From: Corynebacterium curieae
GTDB taxonomy: Bacteria > Actinomycetota > Actinomycetes > Mycobacteriales > Mycobacteriaceae
Length of the DNA: 64,000 nt
Reading direction: 5' to 3'
Assembly: GCF_027570035.1 (NCBI RefSeq)
Contig: NZ_JAKMUU010000001.1
Location: forward strand, 248,001 to 312,000
The notes beneath the pieces were generated by a model, which saw only the letters and a program-made list of their open reading frames with translations, did not search any database and was not told where the DNA came from. A program made the translations under genes and the position numbers. This document shows, in pieces, positions 46,497 through 56,279 of this stretch. Position 1 is the first letter of the stretch, and each line of letters opens with the position of its first letter.

Positions 46497-47095
46497 TAGA
46501 CCTCCCAGCCTGCAACGTAGCGGCCGACGCCCAAGGTAGCGTCGGTGGCGAACAACTGCTTCTTCTTAGGATCTAGGCTCGCCAATTCCTCCCACAGCGC
46601 GGGCTCTATCACGCCGCGCTGGGAGAGCCACTCGCCTGCCTTGCTTGCCGACGCCCCCATGAGCACCTCTTCGCACCACTCGTGCGCCTCCTGGGCTTCC
46701 GGAACGAGCGCCAAGGGGGCGCGCTCGGTCAGGCCCGCGCTGCCATCTGCCACGACGACGGTTAGCGCTTCTGGGTCAGGTTGGCCGATGCGCTCCCGGC
46801 TAGCCCGTGTGCGCAACTGCGGCACGCTGTGTAGTACGTACCGGGCCATTATCTCGGGCAGAAAATTACCGCCGCCAAGATCTGTAGCCGCACCCCACGC
46901 CTTTAAGCTGCCGGTGTGCGCGGTGTACCAGCGATTATCTTGGCTGCCGACAATATCGACGGCCGTTATGCCTGCCGCCGCAGCCTCCACCGCGAGGGTG
47001 CGGGCAGCGGCAAGCAGCGCGCGGGAGGCAGCGTCATGAGCAGATAGCTCCACGGCCAGCGCCGGTGAGGCTGGCATTACCATGAGATTGAACAT
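46496..47095 (-). CDS. Conserved actinobacterial protein upstream of miaA (Rv2728c-like)
   Basis: This 199-residue Ala-rich protein contains [10 protein letters not shown]-like and [21 protein letters not shown] segments. It occupies the place of M. tuberculosis Rv2728c, directly upstream of miaA. Such proteins are sometimes described as resembling the class III extradiol dioxygenase B fold. I see no metal-ligand set that proves activity. The ATG at 47095 follows GGAGG at short spacing. The stop overlaps the miaA start, so expression is coupled. Confidence 0.65.
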   Translation of the reverse strand: MFNLMVMPASPALAVELSAHDAASRALLAAARTLAVEAAAAGITAVDIVGSQDNRWYTAHTGSLKAWGAATDLGGGNFLPEIMARYVLHSVPQLRTRASRERIGQPDPEALTVVVADGSAGLTERAPLALVPEAQEAHEWCEEVLMGASASKAGEWLSQRGVIEPALWEELASLDPKKKQLFATDATLGVGRYVAGWEV

Positions 47096-47231
47096 TATTC
47101 CTCCATACTATCTACCCAAGTGGAGGTAATTAAATAGAATCTGGGCGCGCACGGGATATTCGCGGTAATGTATCCAGTGATTTTATCCGGCAGCCGTGAC
47201 GCGCGGCGATCTATGCATAGGAGGGCTTGTC

Positions 47232-48536
47232 ATGTCTCCCATCCCTACCCCAGGTTCCATGCCCAAGAAGGGCCCTCGCCCCACCGCAAAGCCTGTTCCA
47301 GTTCAGGCCCCACGCAAGAATGACCCGGCCAAGTGGGGACGAGTCGACGCGGATGGTTCCGTCTTCGTTTCTGCTCCGGAGGGCGAACGCAAGATCGGTG
47401 AGTGGCAGGCCGGCACCCCCGAGGAGGGCCTCCAGCACTACGGCGCGCGCTACGATGATCTCTCCACCGAAATTGAACTGCTCGAGGCTCGCCTGCGCGC
47501 CAACCCTAGCGAGGCCGCCGGCATTAAAAAGACCGCGGCGCAGTTGCGCGAGACCCTGCCCACCGCTGCCGTAATCGGCGATATCGCAGCCTTGGACCAA
47601 CGCCTTAGCGCCGTCATCGATCACTCGGTAGAAGCCGGCGAGCAAGCCCAAGCCGATAAGGAGCGCCGCCGCGCGGAAGCCATCGCCGCCAAGGAAAAGC
47701 TGGCTGCTGAGGCAGAAGAGATTGCCGAAAACTCTACCGAATGGAAAGCCGCCGGTGACCGTATCCGCGCCATCTTAGAAGAGTGGAAGCAGATCAAGGG
47801 CATTGACCGCAAGACCGATGATGCCCTGTGGAAGCGCTACTCCCGCGCCCGCGATTCCTTCAACCGCCGCCGCGGTTCCCACTTTGCCGAGCTAGACCGC
47901 GCCCGTGCGGCCGCTCGCAAGAAGAAGGAAGAACTGGTCGAGCGCGCCGAGGCCATCCAAGATTCTACCGATTGGGGCCCTACCGCCCGTGCCTACCGCG
48001 ATCTGATGACCGAGTGGAAGGCCGCCGGCCGTGCCCCGCGCGAGGTTGACGATAAACTCTGGGCCCGCTTCCGCGCCGCTCAAGACAGGTTCTTTGATGC
48101 ACGCAACGCCGTTAATGATGAGCGTGACCGCGAGTTTGCGGAGAATGCGAAGGCCAAGGACGCGCTTATCGCCGAATATGACAACCAGATTGATCCCTCC
48201 AAGGGCATCGAGGGAGCTAAGGCCAAGCTGCGCGAGTTGCAGGAAAAGTGGGAGGAGATTGGCTTCGTTCCACGTAAGCAAGTGCGCGAATACGAATCCA
48301 AGATTGAGGCGCTAGAGCAGCGCGTTAGTGAGGCGGAAGAGTCCGAATGGCGCCGCACTGACCCAGAAGCACAGGCACGCGTAGCGCAGTTCCAGGCCAA
48401 GGTGGATGAGTTTAAATCCCAAGCTGAGGCCGCTGAGGCTAAAGGCAATGCCAAAAAGGCCGCGGATCTGCGCGCGCAGGCCGAGCAGTGGCAGGCTTTT
48501 GCCGACGCCGCCGCTAACGCCGTCAATGACAAGTAG
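47232..48536 (+). CDS. DUF349 repeat protein
   Basis: This 434-residue, almost entirely helical cytoplasmic protein has several DUF349 repeats with the pattern W-K-x-I-x-(R)-x-D-D-x-L-W-x-R (for example TEWKAAGDRIRAILEEWKQI and KAAGRAPREVDDKLWARFRAA). A Pro/Lys-rich N-terminal 45 residues precede them. It corresponds to Rv2731 by position. The function is unknown. The ATG at 47232 follows a strong AGGAGGG. The next gene starts inside its stop codon. Confidence 0.82.
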   Translation: MSPIPTPGSMPKKGPRPTAKPVPVQAPRKNDPAKWGRVDADGSVFVSAPEGERKIGEWQAGTPEEGLQHYGARYDDLSTEIELLEARLRANPSEAAGIKKTAAQLRETLPTAAVIGDIAALDQRLSAVIDHSVEAGEQAQADKERRRAEAIAAKEKLAAEAEEIAENSTEWKAAGDRIRAILEEWKQIKGIDRKTDDALWKRYSRARDSFNRRRGSHFAELDRARAAARKKKEELVERAEAIQDSTDWGPTARAYRDLMTEWKAAGRAPREVDDKLWARFRAAQDRFFDARNAVNDERDREFAENAKAKDALIAEYDNQIDPSKGIEGAKAKLRELQEKWEEIGFVPRKQVREYESKIEALEQRVSEAEESEWRRTDPEAQARVAQFQAKVDEFKSQAEAAEAKGNAKKAADLRAQAEQWQAFADAAANAVNDK

Positions 48537-49666
48537 TGCACCTCGTCCACATTGCGCGGCCTCCGCGGCCGCCGCACTCAGCTACCGTTGACGCTCGGCC
48601 GACAGAACCCGCAGATTGCATCCGCAGCTTCGTATTCTGGGCCAACCTTGCTGCCCAAGAAGCCAGCGGCGATGCTGCAGCGTCAACCTCGCCGGGCCGT
48701 GTGGTGCAGCGCCTGCAAGGTTCTAGCGAATCCCAGACCTATCTCTTTGCCGTAGTGGAGGGAAACTCCACCCTTGGGGAAGTTTCCGAGCTTGGGCTGC
48801 CACTCATTCCGGCAGTAGAGCCGAGCCCGGAACTGGATTACCTGGGATTCATCCACATCAGCTTGCCTCTCTTGGAAGAACGCGACGCCGCAGAAATTGA
48901 ATGCGTGCTGTGCGATTTGCCTCTCCCCGGAGAACAGCTCGATGAAAAGGGGCGGAAAATAGCCGAGTGGATGGCGACAAAGGCACTGGAGCTCGCTCGG
49001 CAGCTCGGCCGTACTGTAGCCCACGTGGGTCTTTTGCATCCTCCAGGCACGAACCCAGACTATGACGCCATGGGAAGCATCTACCGCGAGCTCGGCTTCA
49101 CGCAAAAGCATGCGGAGCACCAGTTGGTGATGGACATACCGGAAAGCCCCGTGGCAGCACTGCTCCCAGCGGGAATTACCGCTCGAGTGTGGCCCGATTA
49201 TGATATCCCGGAACAATACATCGACGAGGTCATGCGGCTGCTTAGCCTAGCGTCCAAGGACGCTGAGACCGGGGACCTTACGGTGGAGCCCATCGTGTGG
49301 ACACGAACCCGGCTCCGCGAAGCCCACAGCCGCCTGCGTGCGCGCCGCGGCCACACGCTCCTCGTCGCGCTCACAGCCGATGAGGGGAATATCCTCACAC
49401 TGACAGAATTGGCTCGGCACGAAGACGCAAATCCTGCGGTATGCGAGTGGACTCTCACTGTCACCGATCGCCCACATCGCCGCCGCGGACTCGCGCAATT
49501 GGCCAAGCTCACAGCGCTGCATGAAGTTGCCCGCTATTGGCCTCAGGCGCGACGCTGCTACTGTTCCGTGGCTGCTAAGGATGAGGCGATGAACGCCATC
49601 TACCGCAGCCTGGGTGCCCGAGAACTCTCCCGTTCTTCCGCGTGGGAGTTATTCCTTAGAAACTAG
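48536..49666 (+). CDS. GNAT-type N-acetyltransferase with two domains
   Basis: This 376-residue protein looks like two tandem GNAT folds, an architecture known in actinobacterial acyltransferases. The C-terminal half carries the acetyl-CoA loop motif TVTDRPHRRRGLAQLAKLTAL (R/Q-x-x-G-x-G/A) and ends with a typical NAIYRSLGAREL segment. The N-terminal half contains NPDYDAMGSIYRELGF. The substrate is unknown. The GTG start at 48536 overlaps the TAG of the DUF349 gene by one base, indicating coupled translation. Confidence 0.8.
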   Translation: MHLVHIARPPRPPHSATVDARPTEPADCIRSFVFWANLAAQEASGDAAASTSPGRVVQRLQGSSESQTYLFAVVEGNSTLGEVSELGLPLIPAVEPSPELDYLGFIHISLPLLEERDAAEIECVLCDLPLPGEQLDEKGRKIAEWMATKALELARQLGRTVAHVGLLHPPGTNPDYDAMGSIYRELGFTQKHAEHQLVMDIPESPVAALLPAGITARVWPDYDIPEQYIDEVMRLLSLASKDAETGDLTVEPIVWTRTRLREAHSRLRARRGHTLLVALTADEGNILTLTELARHEDANPAVCEWTLTVTDRPHRRRGLAQLAKLTALHEVARYWPQARRCYCSVAAKDEAMNAIYRSLGARELSRSSAWELFLRN

Positions 49667-49703
49667 TCGTTTAAAGCGCGCCGAATTTTAATGGATGGGG
49701 CAC

Positions 49704-50330
49704 CTACTCGCCGTGCTGGGCGCGATGGCGCTCAGCGGCCTGTTTGCGGCGATTGTCCGCAAAAGCCGCCTGCTGAGGTGCGGTGTCGATACTGGATTGT
49801 AATTCGCCCACCTCATCCAGTTGACCAGCAGTGGCGCGTACCTGCGCCTCGGCCGCCTTTTGCTCGGGGCTGCGGCGCAGCGCCACCATGCAATAGGCCA
49901 GAAACGCCAGCAATGTGGCCAACGCTCCTATCCACATGCCTATAGACGCCCCATCAGCAGTCGAGCCGCGGAACCAAAAGCCCCACAGGTTGGCAAAGAA
50001 AGACACCGTTACGAGCATCCAAGCAATAAGTCCCGGAGTAGCTCGGCGGGTGAACAGCGTCGCCGGAGTAAGAATGCCCAGACCAATGAGTGCAAGCCAG
50101 GCGGACACAGTTTCCATAATCGAAATTTTCACACCACTAGACGTGGTGCCGAAGGTCAACGCATCCCAGCCGTGGGATGCGCCAGCGTAAGGCAAAACCA
50201 GGTAGAGGATATAGGCCACCACCGCAATCCACAACGTGACCCTGTGCCCGCCAAGGTCCATCGTCTGGGCCGCGCGGCGCTCGGCTTTAGCTGCGTTCTG
50301 TGCTGCGGTGGTGGATTTTGCCTCAGTCAT
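49704..50330 (-). CDS. Membrane protein downstream of miaB (Rv2732c-like)
   Basis: This 208-residue protein has a charged N-terminus and four predicted helices (VTLWIAVVAYILYLVLPYAG, ETVSAWLALIGLGILTPA, LIAWMLVTVSFFANLWGFW, IGMWIGALATLLAFLAYCMV). A hydrophilic, Gln/Ala-rich C-terminus follows. Position and topology match M. tuberculosis Rv2732c, next to miaB. Function unknown. It starts 22 bases after the miaB stop. Confidence 0.75.
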   Translation of the reverse strand: MTEAKSTTAAQNAAKAERRAAQTMDLGGHRVTLWIAVVAYILYLVLPYAGASHGWDALTFGTTSSGVKISIMETVSAWLALIGLGILTPATLFTRRATPGLIAWMLVTVSFFANLWGFWFRGSTADGASIGMWIGALATLLAFLAYCMVALRRSPEQKAAEAQVRATAGQLDEVGELQSSIDTAPQQAAFADNRRKQAAERHRAQHGE

Positions 50331-50352
50331 GGCTCCCTAGCCTACTCCCCCA

Positions 50353-51879
50353 CTAGCAACCGCAAGAATCGCCAGATTCCGCGGCAGCGGGCTTACCAAT
50401 GGACGGTAGTCCCAAGCCCACACCGATGGGCGCGGTGGTAGGGGTCTCCCCTGCAGCGGACATGTCGCCGGCCTTGGTGCGCGTGTGGGAGGTAACGGCG
50501 GCGTCGGCAAGCAAGAAGAAGGAGCCCGCACCGGTGACCTGAGCATGGACCACATCGCCCGGGCGAATCTCGGCAGAAATATCCGAGCCTTCAGAGTCAA
50601 CCGGGGTGAAGTGCACCAGGCGGCCATCGCGCGCACGGCCGGTCATGCGGTGGGTCTCATCGTTCTTGCGCCCGCCCCCGGCCTGCACCAAAAGCTCCAC
50701 ATCCGTGCCGATAAGCTTTTGATTTTCCTCGGCCTGGATGCTGTCTTGCAGGGCAACGAGGCGCTCGAAGCGGTCCTGGACAACCTCCTTGGGGATCTGG
50801 TCCTCCATCTCCGCAGCTGGGGTTCCCGGGCGCGGCGAATACTGGAAGGTAAACGCCGAGGCAAAGCGAGCGCGGCGCACCAATTCCATAGTGTCTTGGA
50901 AGTCTTCCTCGGTCTCGCCTGGGAAACCCACGATGATATCGGTGGTGATCGCGGCGTGCGGAATCTTCTCACGAACCTCGTCTAAAATCCGCAGGAACTT
51001 CTTGGTGCGATAAGAACGGCGCATATCCTTGAGGACCTTGTCCGAGCCAGATTGCAGCGGCATGTGCAACTGCGGGCACACGGACGGGGTTTCCGCCATG
51101 GCATCGATGACGTCGGAAGTAAATTCCGCCGGGTGCGGAGAGGTAAACCGCAGACGCTCAAGACCCTCGATCTTGCCTACCTCACGCAGTAGCTTGGAAA
51201 AGGCGAAGCGATCTCGTGGCAGATCTGGATCGGCGAAATTGACGCCATAAGCATTTACGTTTTGGCCGAGCAAGGTGACTTCGGATACGCCTTGGTCCAC
51301 CAAGGCCTTGACTTCGGCCAAAATGTCACCGGGCCGACGGTCTTCTTCCTTGCCGCGCAAGGACGGCACAATGCAGAAAGTGCAAGTGTTATTGCAGCCC
51401 ACAGAAACTGAAACCCAGCCGGCATAGGCAGACTCACGCTTGGCCGGCAATACGGATGGAAACGCCTCGAGCGAATCAACGATCTCCACCTGGGCTTCAT
51501 CATTGTGGCGGGCGCGCTCCAGCAAGGTCGGAAGGGCCGCCATGTTGTGGGTGCCAAAGACGGCATCAACCCACGGCGCATTGTCAAGGACGGTGTCCTT
51601 ATCCTTCTGCGCCAAGCAGCCGCCCACGGCGATCTGCATACCTGGGTGGTTTTCTTTGGTTTTCTTGAGGGCGCCTAAGGTCCCGTAGAGCCGCTTATCG
51701 GCGTTTTCGCGCACGGCGCAGGTATTAAAGACGATGAGATCGGGCTCTACGCCCTCGCCGGCGGCCGAGTATCCGGCTTCCTCCAAGAGGCCAGAGATAC
51801 GCTCGGAATCGTGCACGTTCATCTGGCAGCCGAAGGTTCGGACTTCATAGGTACGGTTATCTGCGATTGTCTGCTCCAC
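50353..51879 (-). CDS. miaB: tRNA-2-methylthio-N6-dimethylallyladenosine synthase
   Basis: This 508-residue radical-SAM methylthiotransferase acts after MiaA on A37 of tRNA. The N-terminal cluster cysteines are in [21 protein letters not shown] and GGCLAQKD. The radical-SAM CxxxCxxC is in [19 protein letters not shown] domain ends near residue 465, followed by a tail ending [12 protein letters not shown] at 51879 ([12 protein letters not shown]) is preceded by TAAACT at 51888-51893 and no Shine-Dalgarno, so the mRNA may be leaderless. An in-frame ATG lies 39 bases upstream. Confidence 0.95.
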   Translation of the reverse strand: MEQTIADNRTYEVRTFGCQMNVHDSERISGLLEEAGYSAAGEGVEPDLIVFNTCAVRENADKRLYGTLGALKKTKENHPGMQIAVGGCLAQKDKDTVLDNAPWVDAVFGTHNMAALPTLLERARHNDEAQVEIVDSLEAFPSVLPAKRESAYAGWVSVSVGCNNTCTFCIVPSLRGKEEDRRPGDILAEVKALVDQGVSEVTLLGQNVNAYGVNFADPDLPRDRFAFSKLLREVGKIEGLERLRFTSPHPAEFTSDVIDAMAETPSVCPQLHMPLQSGSDKVLKDMRRSYRTKKFLRILDEVREKIPHAAITTDIIVGFPGETEEDFQDTMELVRRARFASAFTFQYSPRPGTPAAEMEDQIPKEVVQDRFERLVALQDSIQAEENQKLIGTDVELLVQAGGGRKNDETHRMTGRARDGRLVHFTPVDSEGSDISAEIRPGDVVHAQVTGAGSFFLLADAAVTSHTRTKAGDMSAAGETPTTAPIGVGLGLPSIGKPAAAESGDSCGC

Positions 51880-51960
51880 GTCGGCATAGTTTAGCCATGA
51901 AGCTAGGCATCTCATAACCGCCGCAGCGTCGCCACAACGGCGCAATCGCGCGCGGCAGCG

Positions 51961-52563
51961 CTATTCCTCCGCACGCAATTCTGCGCACCGAGCATCGAGC
52001 GCTGAGATCGCTATCTGCAATGACATCCCTTCATTGAAGCCACGGCGGGCAAGCACACCCACGATTCGCCGAAGGGCCTTATCGCGCTCCTTGCGGTCCG
52101 AAGGAACGGCCTTAATGGAGCGGGCTTTCTTTTCCGCAAGAGTCTGTGCCATGGCTTCTTCATCGGCAGGGTCGATCTGCTCGAGGGCCTCCGCGCGATC
52201 GGCCTCGCCTACGCCCTTTTCGCGCAGTTCTCTATTAAGCGCCGAAGCAGACTTTCCTCGGCGCTTATGGCGCTGGCGTACCCATTCATGAGCAAAAGCG
52301 GCGTCATTCACTAGCCCAGCGTTGGTTAAATCATCCAGTACATCTTCAATGACATCCGGTTCGAATTCTGCTTTGAGCAGGCGATCATACAGCTCTTGCC
52401 GGGACCTTGACCGTTGGTCTAAAAGTCCCAACGCTCGGGAGCGGACTTTGGCCTTGGCTTCTTCTGCTTCTCGGTCAAAAAGCCCGCCCCCAGCCGCGCC
52501 ACTCTCATAGGCCTCGAGGGCTTGACGGAGTCGGGCGAGCTTTTCGGGGGCGGGCTGATTCAT
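51961..52563 (-). CDS. recX: RecA regulator RecX
   Basis: This 200-residue protein binds RecA filaments and inhibits recombinase activity. RecX helical repeats are visible (ALGLLDQRSRSRQELYDRLLKAEFEPDVIEDVLDDLTNAGLVNDAAFAHEWVRQRHKRRGKSAS in pieces). The first 35 residues form a Glu/Ala-rich extension. It follows recA by 51 bases on the same strand, as in other actinobacteria, and is probably cotranscribed and SOS-induced. The C. glutamicum glutamate uptake genes that I remember between miaB and recX are absent here. Confidence 0.93.
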   Translation of the reverse strand: MNQPAPEKLARLRQALEAYESGAAGGGLFDREAEEAKAKVRSRALGLLDQRSRSRQELYDRLLKAEFEPDVIEDVLDDLTNAGLVNDAAFAHEWVRQRHKRRGKSASALNRELREKGVGEADRAEALEQIDPADEEAMAQTLAEKKARSIKAVPSDRKERDKALRRIVGVLARRGFNEGMSLQIAISALDARCAELRAEE

Positions 52564-52614
52564 GAGGCAGTCTTAATTGGAATGTGGGCAGTGTCGGTAT
52601 GGCGCTAAACGAAT

Positions 52615-53751
52615 TTAGTCATCATCGAAGTCGACGTTTGGAACAAGGTCTACGGACTCATCGGTCAAGGGATCATCAGAGCCGGGAACGTCCATTGCTG
52701 CGGCTTCTTCGCCTTCGGCGGCTGCCTCGCCGATACCGAGCTTCTGGAAAATCTTCTGCTCGATTTCATTGGCCAGATCCGGGTTATCCTTCAAGAAGTT
52801 TCGTGCCTTCTCCTTACCTTGACCCAGTTGATCACCTTCATAGGTAAACCAGGAGCCGGACTTACGGATGAAGCCGTTTTCCACGCCGAGGTCAATAATG
52901 GAGGACTCGCGGGAGATGCCTTCGCCGTACATAATGTCGAACTCGGCAATCTTAAATGGTGGGGAGACCTTGTTCTTTACCACCTTGAGCTTAGTGCGAT
53001 TACCGATGGCATCCTGGCCATCCTTCAGGGTTTGGATACGGCGGATATCGCAGCGTACGGAAGAATAGAACTTCAGCGCCTTACCACCAGTGGTGGTCTC
53101 TGGAGAGCCGAACATCACGCCGATCTTCTCGCGTAGCTGGTTAATGAAGATTGCGGTCGTGCCGGAGTTATACAGAGCGCCGGTCATTTTACGCAGCGCC
53201 TGCGACATAAGGCGAGCCTGGAGACCAACGTGACTATCGCCCATCTCGCCTTCGATTTCCGCCTTCGGGGTAAGGGCCGCCACGGAGTCCACCACGATAA
53301 TGTCAATGGCACCCGAGCGCACCAGCATATCGGCGATCTCCAAGGCTTGCTCACCCGTATCTGGCTGGGATACCAGTAGGTTATCGGTATCTACGCCGAG
53401 CAGGCGAGCATACTGAGGATCGAGCGCATGCTCGGCGTCAATAAACGCGGCGATGCCGCCGTCCTTTTGTGCAGATGCGATAGCATGCAGCGCGACGGTG
53501 GTCTTACCAGAAGACTCCGGTCCATAAATCTCTACGATGCGACCGCGCGGGAAGCCGCCGATACCCAGGGCGACATCGATTGCGGTATTACCAGAAGAAA
53601 TGGCCTTAATCGGCGGCCGATTATCATCGCCCAAGCGCATGACAGCGCCCTTGCCATAATCCTTCTCAATCATGGCCATGGCGGCATCAAGCGCCTTTTG
53701 GCGGTCATCTCCCTTAGACACGGCAGAAGAAGACTTCTTTTTGGTTGCCAT
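52615..53751 (-). CDS. recA: Recombinase RecA
   Basis: This 378-residue protein performs strand exchange and triggers LexA self-cleavage. Walker A is in [19 protein letters not shown], Walker B in [21 protein letters not shown], and the family signature in [15 protein letters not shown]. There is no intein. The acidic C-terminal tail ([20 protein letters not shown]) is typical. A LexA box lies 126 bases upstream. Confidence 0.98.
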   Translation of the reverse strand: MATKKKSSSAVSKGDDRQKALDAAMAMIEKDYGKGAVMRLGDDNRPPIKAISSGNTAIDVALGIGGFPRGRIVEIYGPESSGKTTVALHAIASAQKDGGIAAFIDAEHALDPQYARLLGVDTDNLLVSQPDTGEQALEIADMLVRSGAIDIIVVDSVAALTPKAEIEGEMGDSHVGLQARLMSQALRKMTGALYNSGTTAIFINQLREKIGVMFGSPETTTGGKALKFYSSVRCDIRRIQTLKDGQDAIGNRTKLKVVKNKVSPPFKIAEFDIMYGEGISRESSIIDLGVENGFIRKSGSWFTYEGDQLGQGKEKARNFLKDNPDLANEIEQKIFQKLGIGEAAAEGEEAAAMDVPGSDDPLTDESVDLVPNVDFDDD

Positions 53752-53876
53752 TAATATTCATCCTTATCTTAAACGACGATGTACTAACGCATAATTAGAC
53801 TGTCGCGGAACCCAATCGGTTCCCTCCGTCAACGCCATCCCACTGTAGACGACTGCATCGACACTTCCGTCATACT

Positions 53877-53892
53877 ACATACATCTGTTCGA
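53877..53892 (-). promoter_or_regulatory. recA: SOS (LexA) box upstream of recA
   Basis: ACATACATCTGTTCGA matches the corynebacterial LexA consensus at 11 of 14 informative positions, with a perfect TGTTCGA half. It lies in the 182-bp gap between recA and the DUF3046 gene. Nothing else is recognised in that gap. Confidence 0.65.
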
Positions 53893-53933
53893 ATTTCGAA
53901 AGTAGACACGCCAGCTTTTCGGCACTCCCTCCC

Positions 53934-54149
53934 CTACAAACTTGGGTAATCTACACCCAACCTGCGCTCTTGAGGGATATCAAAGTCATCACACAGGCTC
54001 AGCCAAACGCGACGGGGATCGACGCCGCGTTCGATAAGTTCATCCGGCGTTGCCCCGAGGTCAGGCAAGACATGCGAGTGGCTTATCCACTTGCCTTTAG
54101 ACTCGCCAAATTCATCCACAATCAGCTGGTGATACTCGGTCAATCGCAT
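53934..54149 (-). CDS. DUF3046 protein
   Basis: This 71-residue protein begins MRLTEYHQLIVDEFGESKG and contains HVLPDLGATPDELIERGVDPRRVW, the typical DUF3046 sequence. The family lies upstream of recA in actinobacteria (Rv2738c). Function unknown. The ATG at 54149 was preferred over an ATG three codons upstream because AGGA lies 8 bases ahead of it. It is divergent from bioY. Confidence 0.88.
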   Translation of the reverse strand: MRLTEYHQLIVDEFGESKGKWISHSHVLPDLGATPDELIERGVDPRRVWLSLCDDFDIPQERRLGVDYPSL

Positions 54150-54312
54150 GCGCGCCATCCTACTCAGCGTTTGGGTTGAGGTGCCAGCACGCCAACAGAT
54201 GACGGCGAACCAACCTTGCATAGCTGTACAACCGAGCTTCCTGGAGCGTGCATGAACGCCGTTCAAAAACCGGGATTTCCTGCATTTTTCTCGCAGTGCT
54301 AACCTCTTGAAC

Positions 54313-54876
54313 ATGAAAAAGAACTCTCTGGCAACCACCATCGCCTACGTTGCCGTCTTTACCGCCCTCGTCATCGTGCTCGCCTTTGTATCCATACCAG
54401 TGGGTTCTGCTGGCGTTCCGATCGTGCTACAAAACGCCGCGCTCATCCTCGCAGGTTTGATTTTGGGTAGCAAGCGCGGCGGATACGTAGGACTGCTTTT
54501 CTTGTTCCTTGGTCTTGCGCTACCTGTGCTGGCCGGTGGCGGCACCACGTTGCGCGCACTGGCAGGTCCTACCGCCGGATACATCATTGGCTACGTTCTT
54601 TCACCAGCCGTAGCCGGTGCAATCGCCTACCGCTCCCCTAAGAACAAAGGCGGCATGGCCGTCGTACTTGCCATCGCTGCAATCGTGGGCCTTGCCGTCC
54701 AGTACATCTGCGGCGCCTTTGGCCTGATGATCCGCTCCGGCTTGGATATTGGACCGGCCTTCGCGGCGCAACTTCCTTTCATTCCCGTCGATGCCGGCAA
54801 GCTTGTGGTAGCCGTCATTATCGCCCTCGGCGTGCATGCGGCCTTCCCTGATCTGATGGGACGGAAGGCCTCCTAG
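54313..54876 (+). CDS. bioY: Biotin transporter substrate-binding subunit BioY
   Basis: This 187-residue membrane protein is the S component of an ECF biotin importer. Six hydrophobic helices are visible, along with the family pattern GVPIVLQNAALILAGLILGSKRGG and LGLALPVLAGGGTTLRALAGPTAGYIIGY. The ATG at 54313 is preferred over a TTG two codons earlier. bioM starts within its stop codon and bioN follows, so the importer is encoded as one operon. Confidence 0.94.
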   Translation: MKKNSLATTIAYVAVFTALVIVLAFVSIPVGSAGVPIVLQNAALILAGLILGSKRGGYVGLLFLFLGLALPVLAGGGTTLRALAGPTAGYIIGYVLSPAVAGAIAYRSPKNKGGMAVVLAIAAIVGLAVQYICGAFGLMIRSGLDIGPAFAAQLPFIPVDAGKLVVAVIIALGVHAAFPDLMGRKAS

Positions 54877-55568
54877 TGCCGACCATTGATTTTTCCTCGG
54901 TCACCGTGGCTTTTGATGGCACCGTGGTCCTCGAGGACATCAACCTCACCCTCACTGAACAGCGCATTGGCATTATCGGCCAAAACGGTGGTGGCAAGTC
55001 CACCTTGACTAGGCTCATTAATGGATTGGGTGAGCCCAGTGAGGGCACGGTGACGATGGACCAGATGGACGTCGCCAAGCAGGGCAAAAAGGTGCGCGAA
55101 AAGGTAGGTTTTGTGTTTTCTGATGCCGAAAACCAAATTGTCATGCCAAATGTGCGCGATGATGTGGCCTTTTCGCTACGCCGCTTTAAGCTACCTAAGC
55201 ACGAGCGCACCGCCCGAGTAGATGCCACCCTCGAACGATTTGGGCTCGCCGAGTTTGGTGAACGCTCGCCACACACGCTGTCCGGCGGACAAAAGCAGCT
55301 CCTTGCCCTGGCAGCCGTCATGGTCATCGACCCGATTCTCATCATCGCTGATGAGCCCACTACCCTATTGGACCTGCGTAACCGCGATCGGATCAAAAGA
55401 GAATTCGCACGACTGGAACAGCAACTGATTGTGGTCACGCACGATCTAGACTTTCTGCGCGATTTTGAGCGGGTCATTTGCATCGATGACCATCGCATCG
55501 CCGCGGATGGCCGGCCGGCGGAGGTCATAGAGTTCTATCAAGACCTCATGGCCCGGCGGCCGCTGTAG
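54876..55568 (+). CDS. bioM: Biotin ECF transporter ATPase BioM
   Basis: This 230-residue ABC ATPase powers biotin uptake with BioN and BioY. Walker A is GIIGQNGGGKSTLTRLING, the Q-loop is AENQIVMP, the signature is LSGGQKQLLALAAVM, Walker B is ILIIADEPTTLLDLRNRD, and the H-loop is VVTHDLDF. The GTG start overlaps the last base of the bioY stop. Confidence 0.95.
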   Translation: MPTIDFSSVTVAFDGTVVLEDINLTLTEQRIGIIGQNGGGKSTLTRLINGLGEPSEGTVTMDQMDVAKQGKKVREKVGFVFSDAENQIVMPNVRDDVAFSLRRFKLPKHERTARVDATLERFGLAEFGERSPHTLSGGQKQLLALAAVMVIDPILIIADEPTTLLDLRNRDRIKREFARLEQQLIVVTHDLDFLRDFERVICIDDHRIAADGRPAEVIEFYQDLMARRPL

Positions 55569-55579
55569 GGAGAATAGCT

Positions 55580-56200
55580 TTGCAACGACGCACGAATCTC
55601 CCGCTCTCCGTCTATGTAGACGGCACTAGCTTTGTTCACCGAATCAAGCCCAGTTGGAAGATCGCATTCCTATTAATCTTTATCCTGGTCACCAGCATCT
55701 TTTTCAAGTCCATTCCGTGGGCAGCAGGCGGTGTCATCTTCGTTGTCATCCTCTATGCCTGTGCCCGGATCCCACCGCACATTGCCTGGAGCCAGATCTG
55801 GCCGCCACTCCTCTTCCTAGTCCCCCTGGCCGGCTTCCAATGGTGGGCTAAAGATTTCGACTATGCGGCGGTGATGTTCCTCAATGTCTTCGCTGCCATG
55901 ATGGCCGCGTTCCTGCTCACGCTGACCTCCACGGTAGATGAAATCATGGAGTCTTTGGAAGAGTCGCTGCAGCCGCTGGCGCGTCTGGGCGTGCCTGTTG
56001 ACAACATCAGCTTGGCTATGTCACTGACTATTCGGCTCATCCCGCTGATGTTTGAAACCGTTTATGAGGTGCTTGATGCCCGCAAAGCGCGCGGGGCTGG
56101 CATGTCCCCACTGGCTTTTGGCGCCCCGGTGATCATTCGCTCCATCCGGCGTGCCCGCGCGATGGGTGAGGCTCTGCATGCCCGCGGCGTTGGCGACTAA
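55580..56200 (+). CDS. bioN: ECF transporter transmembrane protein BioN
   Basis: This 206-residue T component couples the ATPase to BioY. It has about four to five membrane helices. The C-terminal cytoplasmic helices contain DARKARGAG (the Ala-Arg-Gly coupling motif) and a second copy-like RARAMGEALHARGVG. It starts with TTG at 55580 after AGGGAGAA. It is last in bioYMN and followed by a strong hairpin. Confidence 0.93.
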   Translation: MQRRTNLPLSVYVDGTSFVHRIKPSWKIAFLLIFILVTSIFFKSIPWAAGGVIFVVILYACARIPPHIAWSQIWPPLLFLVPLAGFQWWAKDFDYAAVMFLNVFAAMMAAFLLTLTSTVDEIMESLEESLQPLARLGVPVDNISLAMSLTIRLIPLMFETVYEVLDARKARGAGMSPLAFGAPVIIRSIRRARAMGEALHARGVGD

Positions 56201-56209
56201 CGGCAAAAA

Positions 56210-56256
56210 TTATCGCCTCCCTTGAACCACCAGATGATGGTCAAGGGAGGCGATAA
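56210..56256. terminator. Bidirectional terminator between bioN and pspA
   Basis: TTATCGCCTCCCTTGA at 56210-56225 pairs with TCAAGGGAGGCGATAA at 56241-56256, a 16-bp perfect stem between two convergent genes. Confidence 0.85.
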
Positions 56257-56279
56257 GTACTTAAAAGGCAGTCGGAATC

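Noticed and set aside
54290-54312. TAACCTCTTGAAC upstream of bioY as a BioQ operator
   Set aside because: The known pattern needs TGAAC-N3-GTTAC or its complement. The half-sites here are in the wrong relative orientation.
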